From an uncultured Lacticaseibacillus sp. (GTDB lineage: Bacteria; Bacillota; Bacilli; Lactobacillales; Lactobacillaceae): a DNA stretch of 64,000 nt. Below are positions 42,652 through 53,561 of this stretch, piece after piece. The notes under the pieces are model-generated. The model searched no databases and had not been told where the DNA came from. It saw only the letters and a program-made list of their open reading frames with translations. The translations under genes and the position numbers were made by a program. Numbering within the stretch: position 1 is the stretch's first letter; every line of letters starts with the position of its first letter. Location: contig CAKRNG010000005.1 of the NCBI GenBank assembly GCA_934370925.1, positions 1 through 64,000 on the forward strand. Reading direction: 5' to 3'.

Positions 42652-45264
42652 TTACTTTTCCGTAGTAGTTACGTTTTCAACCTGCGCTTCAAATGATAAC
42701 TTGCCAGAGGCGTCAACGTCAACCGTTACCGCACTATTTGGTAAAATCATTCCCGCAATAATTTGTTTTGCGAGTGGCGTTTCGACCCGATCCGTAATTA
42801 AACGCTGCAATGGACGTGCCCCATAAGCAGGTTCATACCCATCAGCCGCAAGCTTATCAAGCGCCGCGTCCTTAAACGTTAACGTGATTTGCTGATCCGC
42901 TAAGCGTTGTTGCAACCCAGCAATGTCCTTCACCACAATTCGCCGAATATCAGCCTGTTGCAACGGATTGAACGTCACAATGTCATCAATTCGATTCAAG
43001 AATTCTGGCTTGAAGTGGCTCCGAACCAACTGCATCACCTGATTTTTAGCCTCAGTCGTCATTTTGCCGTCAACTAAACCATCCAGGAGTAAGTCACTCC
43101 CCAAGTTGGACGTCATGATGATGATGGTGTTCTTGAAATCAACTGTCCGTCCCTGACCGTCCGTTAACCGGCCATCGTCTAATACCTGTAGCAAAATGTT
43201 AAATACATCTGGGTGTGCTTTTTCAACTTCATCCAAAAGTACGATGGTATACGGGTTCCGGCGTACAGCCTCTGTCAGCTGGCCCCCTTCTTCGTAACCC
43301 ACATACCCTGGCGCTGCCCCAACCAGGCGGGAGACGCTGTATTTTTCCATGTATTCAGACATATCAATCCGAACCATGTGCTTTTCGGAATCAAACAGGT
43401 TCTCAGCGAGTGCCTTTGCCAGTTCTGTCTTCCCGACCCCGGTTGGACCAAGGAACAAGAAACTTCCCAGTGGCCGACTTGGGTCTTGCAAGCCTGCACG
43501 GGAGCGAATAACCGCATCGCTGACAGCCTGGACCGCCTGATCCTGACCAATAACCCGTTCGTGCAGGTTATCACTCAAATGAAGTAACTTATCGCGATCG
43601 CCCTGGACTAATTTAGCCACCGGAATGCCGGTTTGTCGGCTAATGACTTCAGCAATTTCTTCTGGGGTCACCGATTCTTGAACAAGCCACGTTTCAGGGC
43701 GGTCTTGCTCTTCCATATCGGCTAATTCTTGTTCAAGTTGTGGAATTGTCCCGTGTTGCAGGCGTGCCGCAGCTTCCAAATCGTATTTCGCCTGCGCATC
43801 CGCGAGTTCTTGCTTGGCCTTTTCGATTTCAGTTTTCTTGTCGTTCAGCGAATTGATGTCCTTTTTCTCCGCCTGCCACTGCGCCTTAAGTCGGTTGGCT
43901 TCTTCCTTAACGTCCGCCAATTCAGCCTGGGTGGTCTGCAAACGGGCAACACTCGCCGCATCCGTTTCTTGTTTGAGCGCCTGTTCCTCAATCTCCAGTT
44001 GCATTTGCTTACGCTCCGCAACATCTAGCTCAGTTGGCCGAGAGTTCATCTCCACGTTGATGTTCGCGCTCGCTTCATCAACCAGGTCAATCGCCTTATC
44101 GGGTAGGAAACGGTCCGTGATGTACCGATCAGCCAACGTTGCAGCCGAAACGAGTGCCGCGTCATGAATGCGCACACCGTGGTAAATTTCGAACCGTTCC
44201 TTAAGTCCCCGCAAAATACTGATTGTGGCTTCAACGCTTGGTTCCTGAACGAGCACCTTCTGGAATCGGCGTTCAAGCGCCTTGTCCTTTTCGATGTTCT
44301 CCCGGTATTCGTCAAGCGTCGTCGCCCCAATTAGGTGCAGCTCACCCCGCGCGAGCATTGGCTTCAGCAGGTTCCCCGCGTCCATTGACCCTTCTGTCTT
44401 CCCAGCACCCACAATCGTATGGATTTCGTCAATGAACAGGATGATTTGACCTTCACTCTTCTTGACCTCATTCAACACGGCCTTGAGTCGCTCTTCGAAC
44501 TCACCACGATACTTCGCGCCGGCAATCAGGCTCCCCATATCGAGGCTGATGATGGTCTTATCCTTCAAGTTATCGGGCACGTCTTGATGGACAATCCGCT
44601 GTGCAAGACCTTCCACAATCGCGGTTTTACCAACACCAGGTTCCCCAATCAGTACGGGGTTATTCTTGGTCTTCCGGCTAAGAATACGAATCACATTGCG
44701 AATTTCTTCATCACGCCCAATAATGGGGTCCATTTTGCCAGAACGTGCTTCCGCAACCAAGTCCGTCCCGTATTTTTTGAGGGATTGGTATTGATTCTCT
44801 GCCGTTTGACTTGTCACGTGCTGTCCTCCCCGAATTTTGTCAATTTCGACACGCAGCTTCTTTTCATCCACCCCATTTTGGGTCAGGAAAGCCGCAATTG
44901 GATTATATTTCTGACGCATCAAGGCCAAAATCAGTGTATCTGTGGCGATAAACTGATCCTGTAACTCGCCCATTATCTTCTCAGCATCCTGAAAGAGCTG
45001 GTACAGGTTACGCGACATATTCTGTCCGTACGCTGAAACGCCCTCGACGACGCTGATTTTATCAATTTCGCTATCAATCACCTGATTCAATTGTGTCAGG
45101 TCAACGCCTGCCGCCGTATAAATCTGCTGTGCAAGTTCGTTCGGTTGCACCAACACACGCCACAAATGCGCAATTTCAATGTCTTGGTGGTGTCGCGTCT
45201 GGGCTACCTGTTGGGCACCGCTCAACGCTTCCGTAACGGCTTGGGTTAACTTTTCTGGATTCAC
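42652..45264 (-). CDS. clpB: ATP-dependent disaggregase ClpB
   Basis: 870 aa AAA+ protein: N-domain (1-145), NBD1 with [16 protein letters not shown] and [19 protein letters not shown], coiled-coil middle domain (about 400-530, marking ClpB rather than ClpC/E), NBD2 with [16 protein letters not shown]. Rescues aggregated proteins with DnaK. No ClpP-binding loop is expected. A CtsR-type site in the promoter indicates heat-shock control. Confidence 0.97.
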   Translation of the reverse strand: MNPEKLTQAVTEALSGAQQVAQTRHHQDIEIAHLWRVLVQPNELAQQIYTAAGVDLTQLNQVIDSEIDKISVVEGVSAYGQNMSRNLYQLFQDAEKIMGELQDQFIATDTLILALMRQKYNPIAAFLTQNGVDEKKLRVEIDKIRGGQHVTSQTAENQYQSLKKYGTDLVAEARSGKMDPIIGRDEEIRNVIRILSRKTKNNPVLIGEPGVGKTAIVEGLAQRIVHQDVPDNLKDKTIISLDMGSLIAGAKYRGEFEERLKAVLNEVKKSEGQIILFIDEIHTIVGAGKTEGSMDAGNLLKPMLARGELHLIGATTLDEYRENIEKDKALERRFQKVLVQEPSVEATISILRGLKERFEIYHGVRIHDAALVSAATLADRYITDRFLPDKAIDLVDEASANINVEMNSRPTELDVAERKQMQLEIEEQALKQETDAASVARLQTTQAELADVKEEANRLKAQWQAEKKDINSLNDKKTEIEKAKQELADAQAKYDLEAAARLQHGTIPQLEQELADMEEQDRPETWLVQESVTPEEIAEVISRQTGIPVAKLVQGDRDKLLHLSDNLHERVIGQDQAVQAVSDAVIRSRAGLQDPSRPLGSFLFLGPTGVGKTELAKALAENLFDSEKHMVRIDMSEYMEKYSVSRLVGAAPGYVGYEEGGQLTEAVRRNPYTIVLLDEVEKAHPDVFNILLQVLDDGRLTDGQGRTVDFKNTIIIMTSNLGSDLLLDGLVDGKMTTEAKNQVMQLVRSHFKPEFLNRIDDIVTFNPLQQADIRRIVVKDIAGLQQRLADQQITLTFKDAALDKLAADGYEPAYGARPLQRLITDRVETPLAKQIIAGMILPNSAVTVDVDASGKLSFEAQVENVTTTEK

Positions 45265-45329
45265 GGGTTCACCATTCCTTTCACATTACGTGTTCTCTAT
45301 ACAAGTTAAATTGTAACAACTTCGCAATG

Positions 45330-45346
45330 GTCAGTAAAGGTCAAAA
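45330..45346. promoter_or_regulatory. CtsR-like operator before clpB
   Basis: GGTCAGTAAAGGTCAAA, close to the CtsR heptad direct repeat (RGTCAAA-NAN-RGTCAAA), with the first half-site imperfect. A promoter TTGCGA-18-TGTATA lies just downstream on the minus strand. Confidence 0.65.
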
Positions 45347-45358
45347 AATTAAAAATAA

Positions 45359-45388
45359 TAAAAAACGGGCCATTTGACAGCCCGTTTT
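45359..45388 (-). terminator. Terminator of lapA
   Basis: AAAACGGGC...GCCCGTTTT followed by TTATTATTTTT on the minus strand. Confidence 0.85.
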
Positions 45389-45398
45389 CCTACTTTGT

Positions 45399-45707
45399 TC
45401 AGTTCTCTTGCGTATCCTTGCTATCCGTCTCAATGACCCCCTTCGCCTTCTTCGGCTGGGTCCGTAGACGGTTCACTTCTTCCTGCAGGCGTGCGGTTGT
45501 TTTACGTGCCGCTGCGATGCTCGAGGCAGAGAGAAGCAGCGTAATGAGCGCACCTAAAAGCAGGCTTCCCACAATCACAATGATGAGCGGCCATTCAAAG
45601 TGTGCAAATAAAATGTTGACCGTCACGTTCTGACTATTCTGCAGGGCGAAAATAACCACCAACAGAACGAGTACGAGGCTAATAACGAATCGACGTTGAT
45701 TTTTCAT
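45399..45707 (-). CDS. LapA-domain (DUF1049) membrane protein
   Basis: 102 aa: two TM helices (about 7-25, 38-62) with QNSQNVTVNILFAHFEWPL between them, then a coiled-coil tail with basic and acidic residues. LapA-like proteins relate to lipopolysaccharide assembly in Gram-negatives; in lactobacilli the role is unknown. It starts 5 bp after the SDR stop; the operon is rnz-SDR-lapA. Confidence 0.82.
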   Translation of the reverse strand: MKNQRRFVISLVLVLLVVIFALQNSQNVTVNILFAHFEWPLIIVIVGSLLLGALITLLLSASSIAAARKTTARLQEEVNRLRTQPKKAKGVIETDSKDTQEN

Positions 45708-45711
45708 ATAA

Positions 45712-46509
45712 TCACTTCCGGTTAAAAATTGTTCCCGCCAACCAGTCACCCACCCGTGGCACCATTGGGTAAACGATTGACGCAACATTCATGATGGCAG
45801 GGGCGTTAATCTCACGCACGGGGCGGTTGAAGGCCCGAACGATGCGCACCGCTAGCTTGTCTGGATCGAGGGCAAACGCCGCGATAGCCTGTTCGTAATC
45901 CTCTGCTTTGGCTGTTTTGAAGAAGTTGGTTGCCACGGGACCAGGATTAATGGTTGTCACCTGCACCCCTGCTGGCTTCAGTTCCATCCGCAACGCGTTA
46001 TCATACGCAATCACCGCAGATTTTGTTGCCGCGTAAACTGCAGACTTCGGTGTGGCAATTTTTCCCGCCATCGAGGCAATCGTCAGGATATGCCCCTTCC
46101 CCTGTGAAATCATCTGCCGGCCGGCCAACCGCGTCATGTACATCATACCAAGTACATTCGTGCGGAACATACTTTCCGCAACAGACATCGGTGTTGCCAA
46201 CGCTTCCTTGAAGACACCAAACCCAGCCGCATTGACCAAAACATCAACGTGCGACACGGTTGCGAGAATCTCTTGCCAGACAGTTTCAATGTTCGCTGGG
46301 TCCGCTACGTCTAACTGAAAGGCAAATGCAGGCCGGTGTGAGCGCTTCTGCGCCGCCACACGGACTGTTTCCAATTTAGCTAGCGTCCGTGCCAACAAGA
46401 CGACCGTGGCGCCCTCTGCTGCCGCCTGTAATGCAATCGCACGGCCTATTCCGCTCGAGCCACCCGTAATCACGACGACCTGACCCATTAAACAGCGATT
46501 ATTATTCAT
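45712..46509 (-). CDS. Short-chain dehydrogenase/reductase
   Basis: 265 aa Rossmann protein, YqjQ/DltE-like group. [10 protein letters not shown] binds NAD(P)H, NAAGFGVF and the catalytic Ser-Tyr-Lys (SMAGK... YAATKSA) are present. The C-terminus is hydrophobic, hinting at membrane association. Substrate unknown. ATG 46509 with GGAGG 6 nt upstream overlaps the rnz end by 8 nt. Confidence 0.9.
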   Translation of the reverse strand: MNNNRCLMGQVVVITGGSSGIGRAIALQAAAEGATVVLLARTLAKLETVRVAAQKRSHRPAFAFQLDVADPANIETVWQEILATVSHVDVLVNAAGFGVFKEALATPMSVAESMFRTNVLGMMYMTRLAGRQMISQGKGHILTIASMAGKIATPKSAVYAATKSAVIAYDNALRMELKPAGVQVTTINPGPVATNFFKTAKAEDYEQAIAAFALDPDKLAVRIVRAFNRPVREINAPAIMNVASIVYPMVPRVGDWLAGTIFNRK

Positions 46510-47470
46510 CATGTGCCTCCACGTCTTCAAGGTGTGTTTTCACAAACGGAATATCAAACTCGTTCAAATCCCCCACGACTCGCGTGTTTGCAAAAATTTT
46601 CTTTGCTTCGGTCTCAAGGTCGTGCGCCATACGCCCAACGTAACGCGCTGAGATGTGGTTTAAGAAGAGCCGCGAAACGCCAGCCTGCTTCGCGAGTTTT
46701 GCGGCCTGAACGTTGGTGGAATGGTAATATTGCTTGGCAAGCCGTGCTTCGTGACCCGCAAACGTACTCTCGTGAACCAGCACGTCCGCATTTTCTGCCA
46801 GTGCCAGTTCTGTTTTCACCTGCCGTGTATCCCCTAAAATTGCCACGGTCCGTCCAGTTTGCGCGGGACCAATAAAATCTGTTCCCGCAAATGTCCGTCC
46901 ATCTGGCAACGTAACGGTCTTGCCGGCCTTCAGCTGTGCGTAAAGTGGTCCCGCCGGAATCTGCGCTTCGCGAACCTTATCAATGAGCAGCTCCCCAGCG
47001 TGGTCCTTCTCCTCGACCCGAAAACCAAACGCTTCAATGCGGTGGTCCAAGTGATCACACGTTACCTTGAACGTCTTGTCATCGAGGACAACCCCTGGCT
47101 TCAGCGTTTCGAATTGAATTTGGTACGACAAACGAGTTTGCGTCACGCGCAAGCTCGTCCGAACGAAATCTTCAATTCCCTTGGGACCATAAATCGTCAG
47201 CTTCTCGTCACCGCCCTGATTCGCACGGCTGGCCAAGAATCCAGGAAGCCCAAAGATGTGGTCCCCATGTAGGTGCGTGATGAAAATCTTGGTAACTTTG
47301 CGGGGCCGTACGGTTGTCCGCAAAATTTGGTGTTGGGTTCCCTCACCACAATCGAACAACCAGACTTCATTCCGCTCGTCCAAAAGCTTCAGGGCTAAAC
47401 TACTAACATTGCGGTTACGGGCGGGTGAGCCGGCACCGGTGCCTAAAAACAAAATTTCCATTTCTGCCAT
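46502..47470 (-). CDS. rnz: Ribonuclease Z
   Basis: 322 aa (or 319 from ATG 47461, which aligns with the usual [11 protein letters not shown] start). Metallo-beta-lactamase fold with HLHGDH near residue 67, ILGDTR and the C-terminal NHISARY. Cuts the 3' trailer of tRNAs lacking encoded CCA, complementing cca in this window. Confidence 0.95.
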   Translation of the reverse strand: MAEMEILFLGTGAGSPARNRNVSSLALKLLDERNEVWLFDCGEGTQHQILRTTVRPRKVTKIFITHLHGDHIFGLPGFLASRANQGGDEKLTIYGPKGIEDFVRTSLRVTQTRLSYQIQFETLKPGVVLDDKTFKVTCDHLDHRIEAFGFRVEEKDHAGELLIDKVREAQIPAGPLYAQLKAGKTVTLPDGRTFAGTDFIGPAQTGRTVAILGDTRQVKTELALAENADVLVHESTFAGHEARLAKQYYHSTNVQAAKLAKQAGVSRLFLNHISARYVGRMAHDLETEAKKIFANTRVVGDLNEFDIPFVKTHLEDVEAHDE

Positions 47471-47528
47471 CCATTTCTAAATCTGCGTTATTTCCTTACA
47501 TACCAGTCTAACATAAAACCACGGGGAC

Positions 47529-47930
47529 GGCAGTTGCGGGGGAAAGTTCGCGTGGCATGGACGGCAGTTGTGGGGGAAAGTTCAGCTCCGGTTTTGCGGT
47601 GTCTCCAGTGGTGGGGCACGGCTCCATAATTCTGACCAAAGCCCGGTCAGCCAGTCTCAAAGGCGTCCCGTATCTAGGCGGTAAACCGCCAAGATACCTT
47701 CACCACTTCCGCACCCCAAAACCTCCGCCGAACTTCCCCTCACAACTGCCTACATCTCTCACTAATCATCTTCTTGTTTGAATGAAAAGATGTTGATGCA
47801 ACGTCGCTGTCGCTCCTCGCGCTGCTTCCATTTGTTGATGAATTACGTTAAACCTCGGCGGATACCCTACACGTGAGCAAACCTACCCTCGATAAGACAT
47901 TCGCGCGCAGCCGCGAATGTCCTGCCTAAA
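47529..47930. repeat. Intergenic structured element, copy 2 (internally deleted)
   Basis: Module 1 (47562-47750) keeps the outer arms and the GTATCT-GGCGGT hairpin but has lost most of the other two hairpins: the junction CCCGGTCA|GCCAG corresponds to a deletion between CCCGGTCA and CCCGTCA as they stand in copy 3. A partial extra GGCAGTTGCGGGGGAAAG lies at 47529. Module 2 (47751-47930) is intact, with GACATTCGCG...CGCGAATGTC. No gene in 47471-48061. Confidence 0.88.
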
Positions 47931-48003
47931 AAGGGTTTCCCCTCAAAAAAGGGGGTATATTTATCCACCCCACCAGTACGCACCGGCCTGCCTCCCACCC
48001 ACC

Positions 48004-48046
48004 AAAAAAGCATCAGGACTGACGTGAACGTGTCAGTCCTGATGCT
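48004..48046 (-). terminator. Terminator of the acyltransferase gene
   Basis: GCATCAGGACTGAC...GTCAGTCCTGATGC (14 bp) with TTTTTT following on the minus strand. Confidence 0.92.
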
Positions 48047-48061
48047 CATCTGTAAGACATA

Positions 48062-49990
48062 CTACTTCAAAATCTGCTTCGTGACGAAGGTGGCGTAATA
48101 CATCGCCCCATTCGGCGTTGGGTGAACGCGGTCCTTGTAGAACCATTCGTCATGCGCATTCGAATAGCTAAACCAGTCAATCACGTGCAAGTTCTTGTAC
48201 TTGCGCGCGCCAGCCTTCAACGCGTCATTGGTCGTGTTCTGCCACGCCTTTGTTGGGACGCGGACGTTAATCCAGTACACTTGACGTTTCGTCGTTGCAA
48301 TTTTCATGACATCTGCTAGGTAACTGCTGGTTAACGGGCCGTTTGTTCCTAAGCCCACCAGAATATTATCTGCCAGTGCCCCCTGCTGTGCGTACTGCTT
48401 GAGTCCCGCGACACCGTCACTCACTTGGCGAGACGGTACGGCATCAATAAAGGCTTTCGGGAAGATTTTTTCAAGCACCGGCTGGCCGTCCTTCATCACG
48501 GAATCCCCAATCGCCGTTAGTCCCATCGTGCGGGCTTGCGTGATTTGTTTGTCTGTCAATCCGTAATGCGTTAGCTGGGTTGCAAATTTATCCTTAGGCG
48601 CTGACGAACTCGTACTCGAACTTTGCTTCGCATCATCCGCCTTACGCGCCTTTTCAGCCTTAATACTTTCTTTCAGTGCCTTGAGTCGACGCTTACTGTC
48701 GGCCTTACTCTTTTTCGTGTCAGCCAGGCGCTTTTCCAGTGGTGATTCCGTGTTTGCTGTCTTCACGCTTGGCGCTTGGACAATGCCAACGAAACCAACC
48801 AACAGAATCACGGCCAACACCCCCGCCCGAATCTGCTGCTGCCGATTCAATTTGATTGCCTTGAAGAACGTACGCATTTGCTGTCGGCCGAACTTTGCGT
48901 GGGCAAGTGGTTGCTCCACAAACCGATACGACAATTCCGTTAGCGCGACAATCAAGGCAACTTCAATGAGCGGGTACAACACTTGGTGGTCGGCGAAGTT
49001 GCTGACGCTTGCTTCCACAAACACCATCACGGGCAACTGATACAGATACAGACCGTAACTACGACTGCCCACCCAGGTAAAGAATGGGTTCGTCAGGAGG
49101 CGGTTAAAAATCCCCCCTGGATGTGCGACCACCGCCACCAGAATCATGACGAGCAAGGAGAAGATGAACATCCCCCCGCGATAAAGAAACGCACTTTGGT
49201 CATCTGTATAGATAACCATGAGCAACATCAAGATAAGCGTGACGCCACCCGTGACGTTCAAAACTAGTTTATCCGTTCGTGAAACGTTCTGTGCTAACCG
49301 GCTACTTGGCCAAATAAATGCCAGTGCCGCCCCAAGAAGGATGCTAAATACCCGCGTGTCCGTTCCGTAATAAAGACGACTAGGATCGTACGGCACCCCT
49401 GCTTTTGGCTGGTAAAGCACTGCCATAATCAAACCTGAGATGACAGCCAACCCGACTGCCACCTGAAAGGCACGTTGCTTAAACTGCTTCCCCGTTCGTT
49501 TCCGCAACAAAAGCACAAGCAGTGGCCACACAAGGTAGAACTGGCCTTCAATTGCCAACGTCCACAAATGCGTGAACGGACTCTGACCCTGTGCAAATTG
49601 CGCAAAGTAAGACTGTCCGTTTGCAATTTGCCACCAGTTATAAACGTACGTCAAATTCGTTAGGACAATCTGGTGCAACTGGTGCAACAACCCCCGATCA
49701 AACAGGGTGATGTACGCGCTCGTTGCCATGAGCATCAGGACAAGTCCCGGATAAAGGCGTCGAATTCGCCGCTGCCAGAAGCCCTTAAAGTCAAAGCCAC
49801 CGGTTCGGTCGAATTCCATATTCAACCCGTCAGTAATCAAGTATCCGGAAACAACCATAAATATCGGCACACCGAGGTACCCGCCCCGGAAAATATCCGG
49901 ACGCAGATGGTAAAGAATAACCCCCAAAACCCCAATTGTGCGCAAGCCGTCAAAGCCGGTGATGTACCGGCGCTTCTTTTGCTGTTGCAT
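48062..49990 (-). CDS. OatA-like acyltransferase with SGNH domain
   Basis: 642 aa. N-terminal acyltransferase-3 domain with about 11 TM helices (YITGFDGLRTIGVLGVILYH start, then RIRRLYPGL), a Ser/Lys-rich linker near 415-450, and an extracellular SGNH esterase-like domain with AIGDSVMKDG (Ser) and DRVHPTPNGAMYY (Asp-His). OatA O-acetylates MurNAc and gives lysozyme resistance; acylation of another wall polymer is possible. ATG 49990 has a weak site. Confidence 0.9.
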   Translation of the reverse strand: MQQQKKRRYITGFDGLRTIGVLGVILYHLRPDIFRGGYLGVPIFMVVSGYLITDGLNMEFDRTGGFDFKGFWQRRIRRLYPGLVLMLMATSAYITLFDRGLLHQLHQIVLTNLTYVYNWWQIANGQSYFAQFAQGQSPFTHLWTLAIEGQFYLVWPLLVLLLRKRTGKQFKQRAFQVAVGLAVISGLIMAVLYQPKAGVPYDPSRLYYGTDTRVFSILLGAALAFIWPSSRLAQNVSRTDKLVLNVTGGVTLILMLLMVIYTDDQSAFLYRGGMFIFSLLVMILVAVVAHPGGIFNRLLTNPFFTWVGSRSYGLYLYQLPVMVFVEASVSNFADHQVLYPLIEVALIVALTELSYRFVEQPLAHAKFGRQQMRTFFKAIKLNRQQQIRAGVLAVILLVGFVGIVQAPSVKTANTESPLEKRLADTKKSKADSKRRLKALKESIKAEKARKADDAKQSSSTSSSAPKDKFATQLTHYGLTDKQITQARTMGLTAIGDSVMKDGQPVLEKIFPKAFIDAVPSRQVSDGVAGLKQYAQQGALADNILVGLGTNGPLTSSYLADVMKIATTKRQVYWINVRVPTKAWQNTTNDALKAGARKYKNLHVIDWFSYSNAHDEWFYKDRVHPTPNGAMYYATFVTKQILK

Positions 49991-50037
49991 ACACAATACT
50001 CTCAATCTTCCATAAAATCAGTGTTAACCCAACGAAA

Positions 50038-51321
50038 CTATTCTTCGAAGTTAAACGTCAATTCGCCAATCGTGACCTGATCACCGTTCTCGGCACCCGC
50101 TTCACGCAGCGCCTCGTCGATACCCATCTTCCGTAGCGTCCGGGCAAAGCGCAGAACCCCATCGTCGTGCGCCAAGTTCGCCATCGCCGCCACACGTTCA
50201 ATCCGTGACCCGCTGATGGTGAAGCCGTATTCATCTTCAGTGACCGTGAAGGCATTCTCATCCTTCATGGTGTAATTCTTCTCTTCTTCGCTGTGGTGGT
50301 CATCCGTCACAACTGGTGCCGTCGCCAGCATTTCTGCCGTCTTCCGCAATAACTGCTGCAAGTTACTGTGCGTCACACTGGAAATTGCCATTATCCGGTC
50401 TTCTTCAACACCATCTGCCACAAGCTTTTCGTGGAATTCTGCGTACCGTTCATCCGCACCTGGCGCGTCCATCTTGGTTGCCACCACAATTTCGGGGCGA
50501 TCCAACATGTTGTCATCGTACGTCAACAGTTCCTTTTGAATCTGCAGGTAGTCCGTATATGGGTCCCGACCATTCAGTGGGTCCATTTCGACAAGGTGCA
50601 GAATCACCCGCGTCCGTTCAACGTGACGCAGGAACTGAATACCCAGCCCGACGCCCGTTGCGGCACCTTCAACCAGCCCTGGCAAATCGGCCATAACAAA
50701 GTCCGTCCCGTCATCCAAGCGGACCATGCCAAGGTTAGGCACCAAGGTCGTGAACTGGTAAGCCGCGATTTTTGGCTTCGCGCCTGTCACAGCAGCGAGC
50801 AAGGTGGACTTCCCAACGGATGGGAACCCAACCAGCCCAACGTCAGCAAGCACCTTGAGTTCTAGGGTCACATAACGTTCCTGACCTGGTTCGCCATTTT
50901 CAGCGATTTCTGGCGCCGTGTTCTTTGGGGAAACAAAGTGAATATTCCCACGACCGCCACGACCACCTCGTGCGACGACGAGTTCTTCACCGGGTGCCGT
51001 TAAGTCCCCAATGAATTCGCCCGTGTCCGCATCCACCACGCTCGTCCCAGCTGGCACAGCCACACGCGTGTCTTCAGAGGCACGACCGTACATCGCCTTC
51101 GCCAACCCGTTACTGCCGGCCTTGGCCTTAAAGTGCTTGTGGTAGCGGAAGTCCATCAAGGTGTTCAACCCTGAATCCACGTAGAACACAATGCTTCCAC
51201 CGCGACCACCATCACCGCCAGACGGGCCACCGAATGGAACGAACTTTTCGTGCCGGAAAGCAACGGCCCCGTCGCCCCCCTTACCCGCACGTACTTCAAC
51301 TGTCACCTGATCTACAAACAT
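50038..51321 (-). CDS. obg: Ribosome-associated GTPase Obg
   Basis: 427 aa: glycine-rich Obg fold (1-158), G domain ([35 protein letters not shown]) and C-terminal OCT domain. Acts in 50S assembly and stress signalling. [10 protein letters not shown] is the normal start (51321). Its best Shine-Dalgarno, AGGAG at 51354-51358, is 33 nt away with a GCTCG/CGAGC hairpin between them; folding it leaves about 12 nt. No rplU-rpmA upstream. Confidence 0.97.
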   Translation of the reverse strand: MFVDQVTVEVRAGKGGDGAVAFRHEKFVPFGGPSGGDGGRGGSIVFYVDSGLNTLMDFRYHKHFKAKAGSNGLAKAMYGRASEDTRVAVPAGTSVVDADTGEFIGDLTAPGEELVVARGGRGGRGNIHFVSPKNTAPEIAENGEPGQERYVTLELKVLADVGLVGFPSVGKSTLLAAVTGAKPKIAAYQFTTLVPNLGMVRLDDGTDFVMADLPGLVEGAATGVGLGIQFLRHVERTRVILHLVEMDPLNGRDPYTDYLQIQKELLTYDDNMLDRPEIVVATKMDAPGADERYAEFHEKLVADGVEEDRIMAISSVTHSNLQQLLRKTAEMLATAPVVTDDHHSEEEKNYTMKDENAFTVTEDEYGFTISGSRIERVAAMANLAHDDGVLRFARTLRKMGIDEALREAGAENGDQVTIGELTFNFEE

Positions 51322-51600
51322 TTCTCTTTGGCTCGCCAGCTTGCACGAGCACTCTCCTTTTGAAGTCATTTTCAGGGTGATTTCTCACCCTCACGTTAAC
51401 AACCGTAGTCGACCGGATAATCCATCCGGCGGTTCTGACGCACAAGAAACTGCGACCAGCCCCATAATAGTAACGGGGATGCGTCATTCGTCGCATCCCC
51501 ATCCTCACTCGCTGGGCCATAAGTTGCGGTTCAAAACGTGTCCGCTTGTTGCGGCAACCAGATACCGATCGACTTATGGTGCACTCTCTTGTTCCTACCT
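51322..51600 (-). promoter_or_regulatory. Long structured 5' leader of obg, candidate cis-regulatory RNA
   Basis: Read on the minus strand: CCATAAGT/ACTTATGG (51572-51579 with 51517-51524) enclosing CCGC/GCGG; CCAGC/GCTGG enclosing a perfect 9-bp stem GGGGATGCG/CGCATCCCC (51492-51500 with 51475-51483); CCGGAT/ATCCGG (51424-51429 with 51413-51418) inside AACCG/CGGTT; AGGGTGA-GAAA-TCACCCT (51374-51391), a GNRA-capped stem; and GCTCG/CGAGC between Shine-Dalgarno and start. No T-box motif, no U-tract terminator, no r-protein leader pattern was recognised. Short frames in it look non-coding. Confidence 0.6.
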
Positions 51601-51603
51601 TAC

Positions 51604-51632
51604 AGAATACAGACCCCGCGTGCAAAAATCAA
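51604..51632 (-). promoter_or_regulatory. obg promoter
   Basis: TTGATT (51627-51632), 17 bp, TATTCT (51604-51609), just after the uvrC stop; transcription would begin near 51597, at the edge of the structured leader. Confidence 0.65.
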
Positions 51633-51687
51633 TTGCAACCGCCATGTGTCGCCCCTTTAAAGCGTCGACATTAGAGAAAAACAACAA

Positions 51688-53472
51688 TTAAAGGAGGGCC
51701 AGATGAATCGTCTGGGCCGTTGTTTTACTAATTCCGATTGCTTGCAGTTCCGCGATGCTGGCAGCCTTGATGTTATTAATCGTCTTAAACTCGCGCATTA
51801 ACTTTGCCCGCGTCTTCGGACCTACGCCCTTAATCTCTTCGAGGCGACTCGTCAGACTTGTTTTACTGCGCAGTTGCCGGTGGAAGGTAATCGCAAATCG
51901 GTGCACCTCATCTTGAATCCGTTCAAGTAAATAAAAGCCCTGACTACGCGGATTTAACTCAATCGGCTGATCCAAATCACCATAAAGCAATGCCGCCGTT
52001 TTGTGCTTATTATTCTTCACCATCCCCGCCACCGGAATGTCCAAGTTGAGTTCATTCTCCAAGACATCCTTGGCTGCATTCATTTCAATTGCGCCCCCAT
52101 CCATCAAAATCAAGTCTGGAAGTGGCTTTTCTTCTTTCAACAGACGGGAATAGCGGCGGAAAATAACCTCCCGCGTGTTCGCATCTTCATTGGCGCTGTG
52201 GTCGTTTTCATCTTGCGCCAGCTTGTACTTCCGGTAATTCGTCTTCTCTGGCCGTCCGTCCACGAATTGAATCATGGCACTAACAGGTTCGGCCCCCTGA
52301 ATGTGGCTATGGTCGAATGCTTCAATCACGTGTCCATCCCGGGGCAAGTCAAGCGCCGTCATGATTTCAGCTTGCGCTTCCACCGTCTTCCGGTTGTCCA
52401 GTTCCAGCAACCGAAACTTTTCTTCCAGCGTAATCCGGCTATTCTTAGCGGCGAGTTCCATCAGGGCCCGCTTCTCCCCACGTTGCGGCGTGCGCACAGG
52501 GACCCCAATCACGTCGCTCAACACGTCATTATCCATCCCCGCGGGCACCAGGATTTCTCGTGGCTTCACGTTGTTTTTCCGGTTGTAGAACTGCATGATG
52601 AAGGACTCAAATTCTTCCTCAGCCGTGTTGACGATTGGGAACAACCGCTTCTCCCGCTTCATGAGTCGCGCTTGCCGAATGAAGAATACCTGAATGGAAA
52701 TCCACCCTTTATCCCAGTAAAAGTTAAATAAGTCGCGCGTCGTGTGGTCAGTTGAAATAATCTTCTGCTTTTCAACCGTTGCCTCAATATATTTAATCTG
52801 GTCGCGAATTTCGCCCGCGCGTTCATATTCCTCGCCCTCAGCAGCCGCCATCATCCGTTTCGTCAGACTAGCCTTGACCTTCGCCGTGTTGCCGTTCAAA
52901 AAACTTTTGATTCGGGCAATTTGCGTGGCGTATTCCTGCTCAGGCACTTCCTGAAAGCACGCACCTAAACATTGGCCCATGTGGTAATACAAGCAGGGAC
53001 GTCCCTGATACCCATTACACCGCCGTAACGGGTAGACGCGCTGAATGAATTGGAGTGTTTCCTCCGCCGCGTAAACGTTGGGGTATGGGCCGAAGTAATA
53101 GGCACCATCCTTACGCACATCACTAACAATCAGCGTCCGGGGATCACGTTCATTGGTAATCTTAATGTAGGGGTAGCCCGTCCCCTTCTTTAACTTAATA
53201 TTGTAGTAAGGCTGATACTTCTGGATTAATGTAATTTCGAGGAGGAAAGCTTCTTTATCCGTGCTCGTCACGATGAAGTCAAAATCAGCAATTTCCGAAA
53301 CCAATTTTGCCGTCTTCCCGTCATGGTGACTCTTGAAGTATGACCGTACGCGATTTTTAAGGTTTTTGGCCTTCCCCACGTAAATAATCTTGCCGGTAAT
53401 ATCCTTCATTTGGTAGCTCCCCGGCAAGTCAGGGAGGAGAGACAACTTCTGTTCAATATGTTCGGACGCCAT
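51688..53472 (-). CDS. uvrC: Excinuclease ABC subunit C
   Basis: 594 aa nucleotide-excision repair nuclease: N-terminal GIY-YIG domain (GSYQM...IIYVGKAKNLKNRVRSYF), Cys-rich patch CNGYQGRPCLYYHMGQCLGAC near 155, UVR motif near 205-235, RNase H-like endonuclease core (EAFDHSHIQGAEPVS) and C-terminal HhH (LEEIKGVGPKTRAKLM). AAAGGAGG precedes the ATG. Confidence 0.98.
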   Translation of the reverse strand: MASEHIEQKLSLLPDLPGSYQMKDITGKIIYVGKAKNLKNRVRSYFKSHHDGKTAKLVSEIADFDFIVTSTDKEAFLLEITLIQKYQPYYNIKLKKGTGYPYIKITNERDPRTLIVSDVRKDGAYYFGPYPNVYAAEETLQFIQRVYPLRRCNGYQGRPCLYYHMGQCLGACFQEVPEQEYATQIARIKSFLNGNTAKVKASLTKRMMAAAEGEEYERAGEIRDQIKYIEATVEKQKIISTDHTTRDLFNFYWDKGWISIQVFFIRQARLMKREKRLFPIVNTAEEEFESFIMQFYNRKNNVKPREILVPAGMDNDVLSDVIGVPVRTPQRGEKRALMELAAKNSRITLEEKFRLLELDNRKTVEAQAEIMTALDLPRDGHVIEAFDHSHIQGAEPVSAMIQFVDGRPEKTNYRKYKLAQDENDHSANEDANTREVIFRRYSRLLKEEKPLPDLILMDGGAIEMNAAKDVLENELNLDIPVAGMVKNNKHKTAALLYGDLDQPIELNPRSQGFYLLERIQDEVHRFAITFHRQLRSKTSLTSRLEEIKGVGPKTRAKLMREFKTINNIKAASIAELQAIGISKTTAQTIHLALL

Positions 53473-53520
53473 CGTGCACTTCCTCCTTTAATAATTAGAC
53501 AAAACGTTTGTTCGTGTTTC

Positions 53521-53549
53521 ATTGTATCCGGCATTGTTTGGTTTTTCAA
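53521..53549 (-). promoter_or_regulatory. uvrC promoter
   Basis: TTGAAA (53544-53549), 17 bp, TACAAT (53521-53526). Confidence 0.8.
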
Positions 53550-53561
53550 GCTTTGCTGTGA

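Noticed and set aside
51322..51600. T-box, RNase P RNA, SRP RNA or 6S RNA before obg
   Set aside because: No AGGGTGGNACCGCG T-box core, no SRP GGAAGCAGCC-like loop, no RNase P conserved blocks, and the fold is not one long 6S-type rod; kept as an unassigned leader.
51296..51625. 109-codon minus-strand frame in the obg leader
   Set aside because: Composition follows the hairpins (many Arg, Cys, Trp), no ribosome site at its start, and it overlaps the promoter and obg start; not coding.
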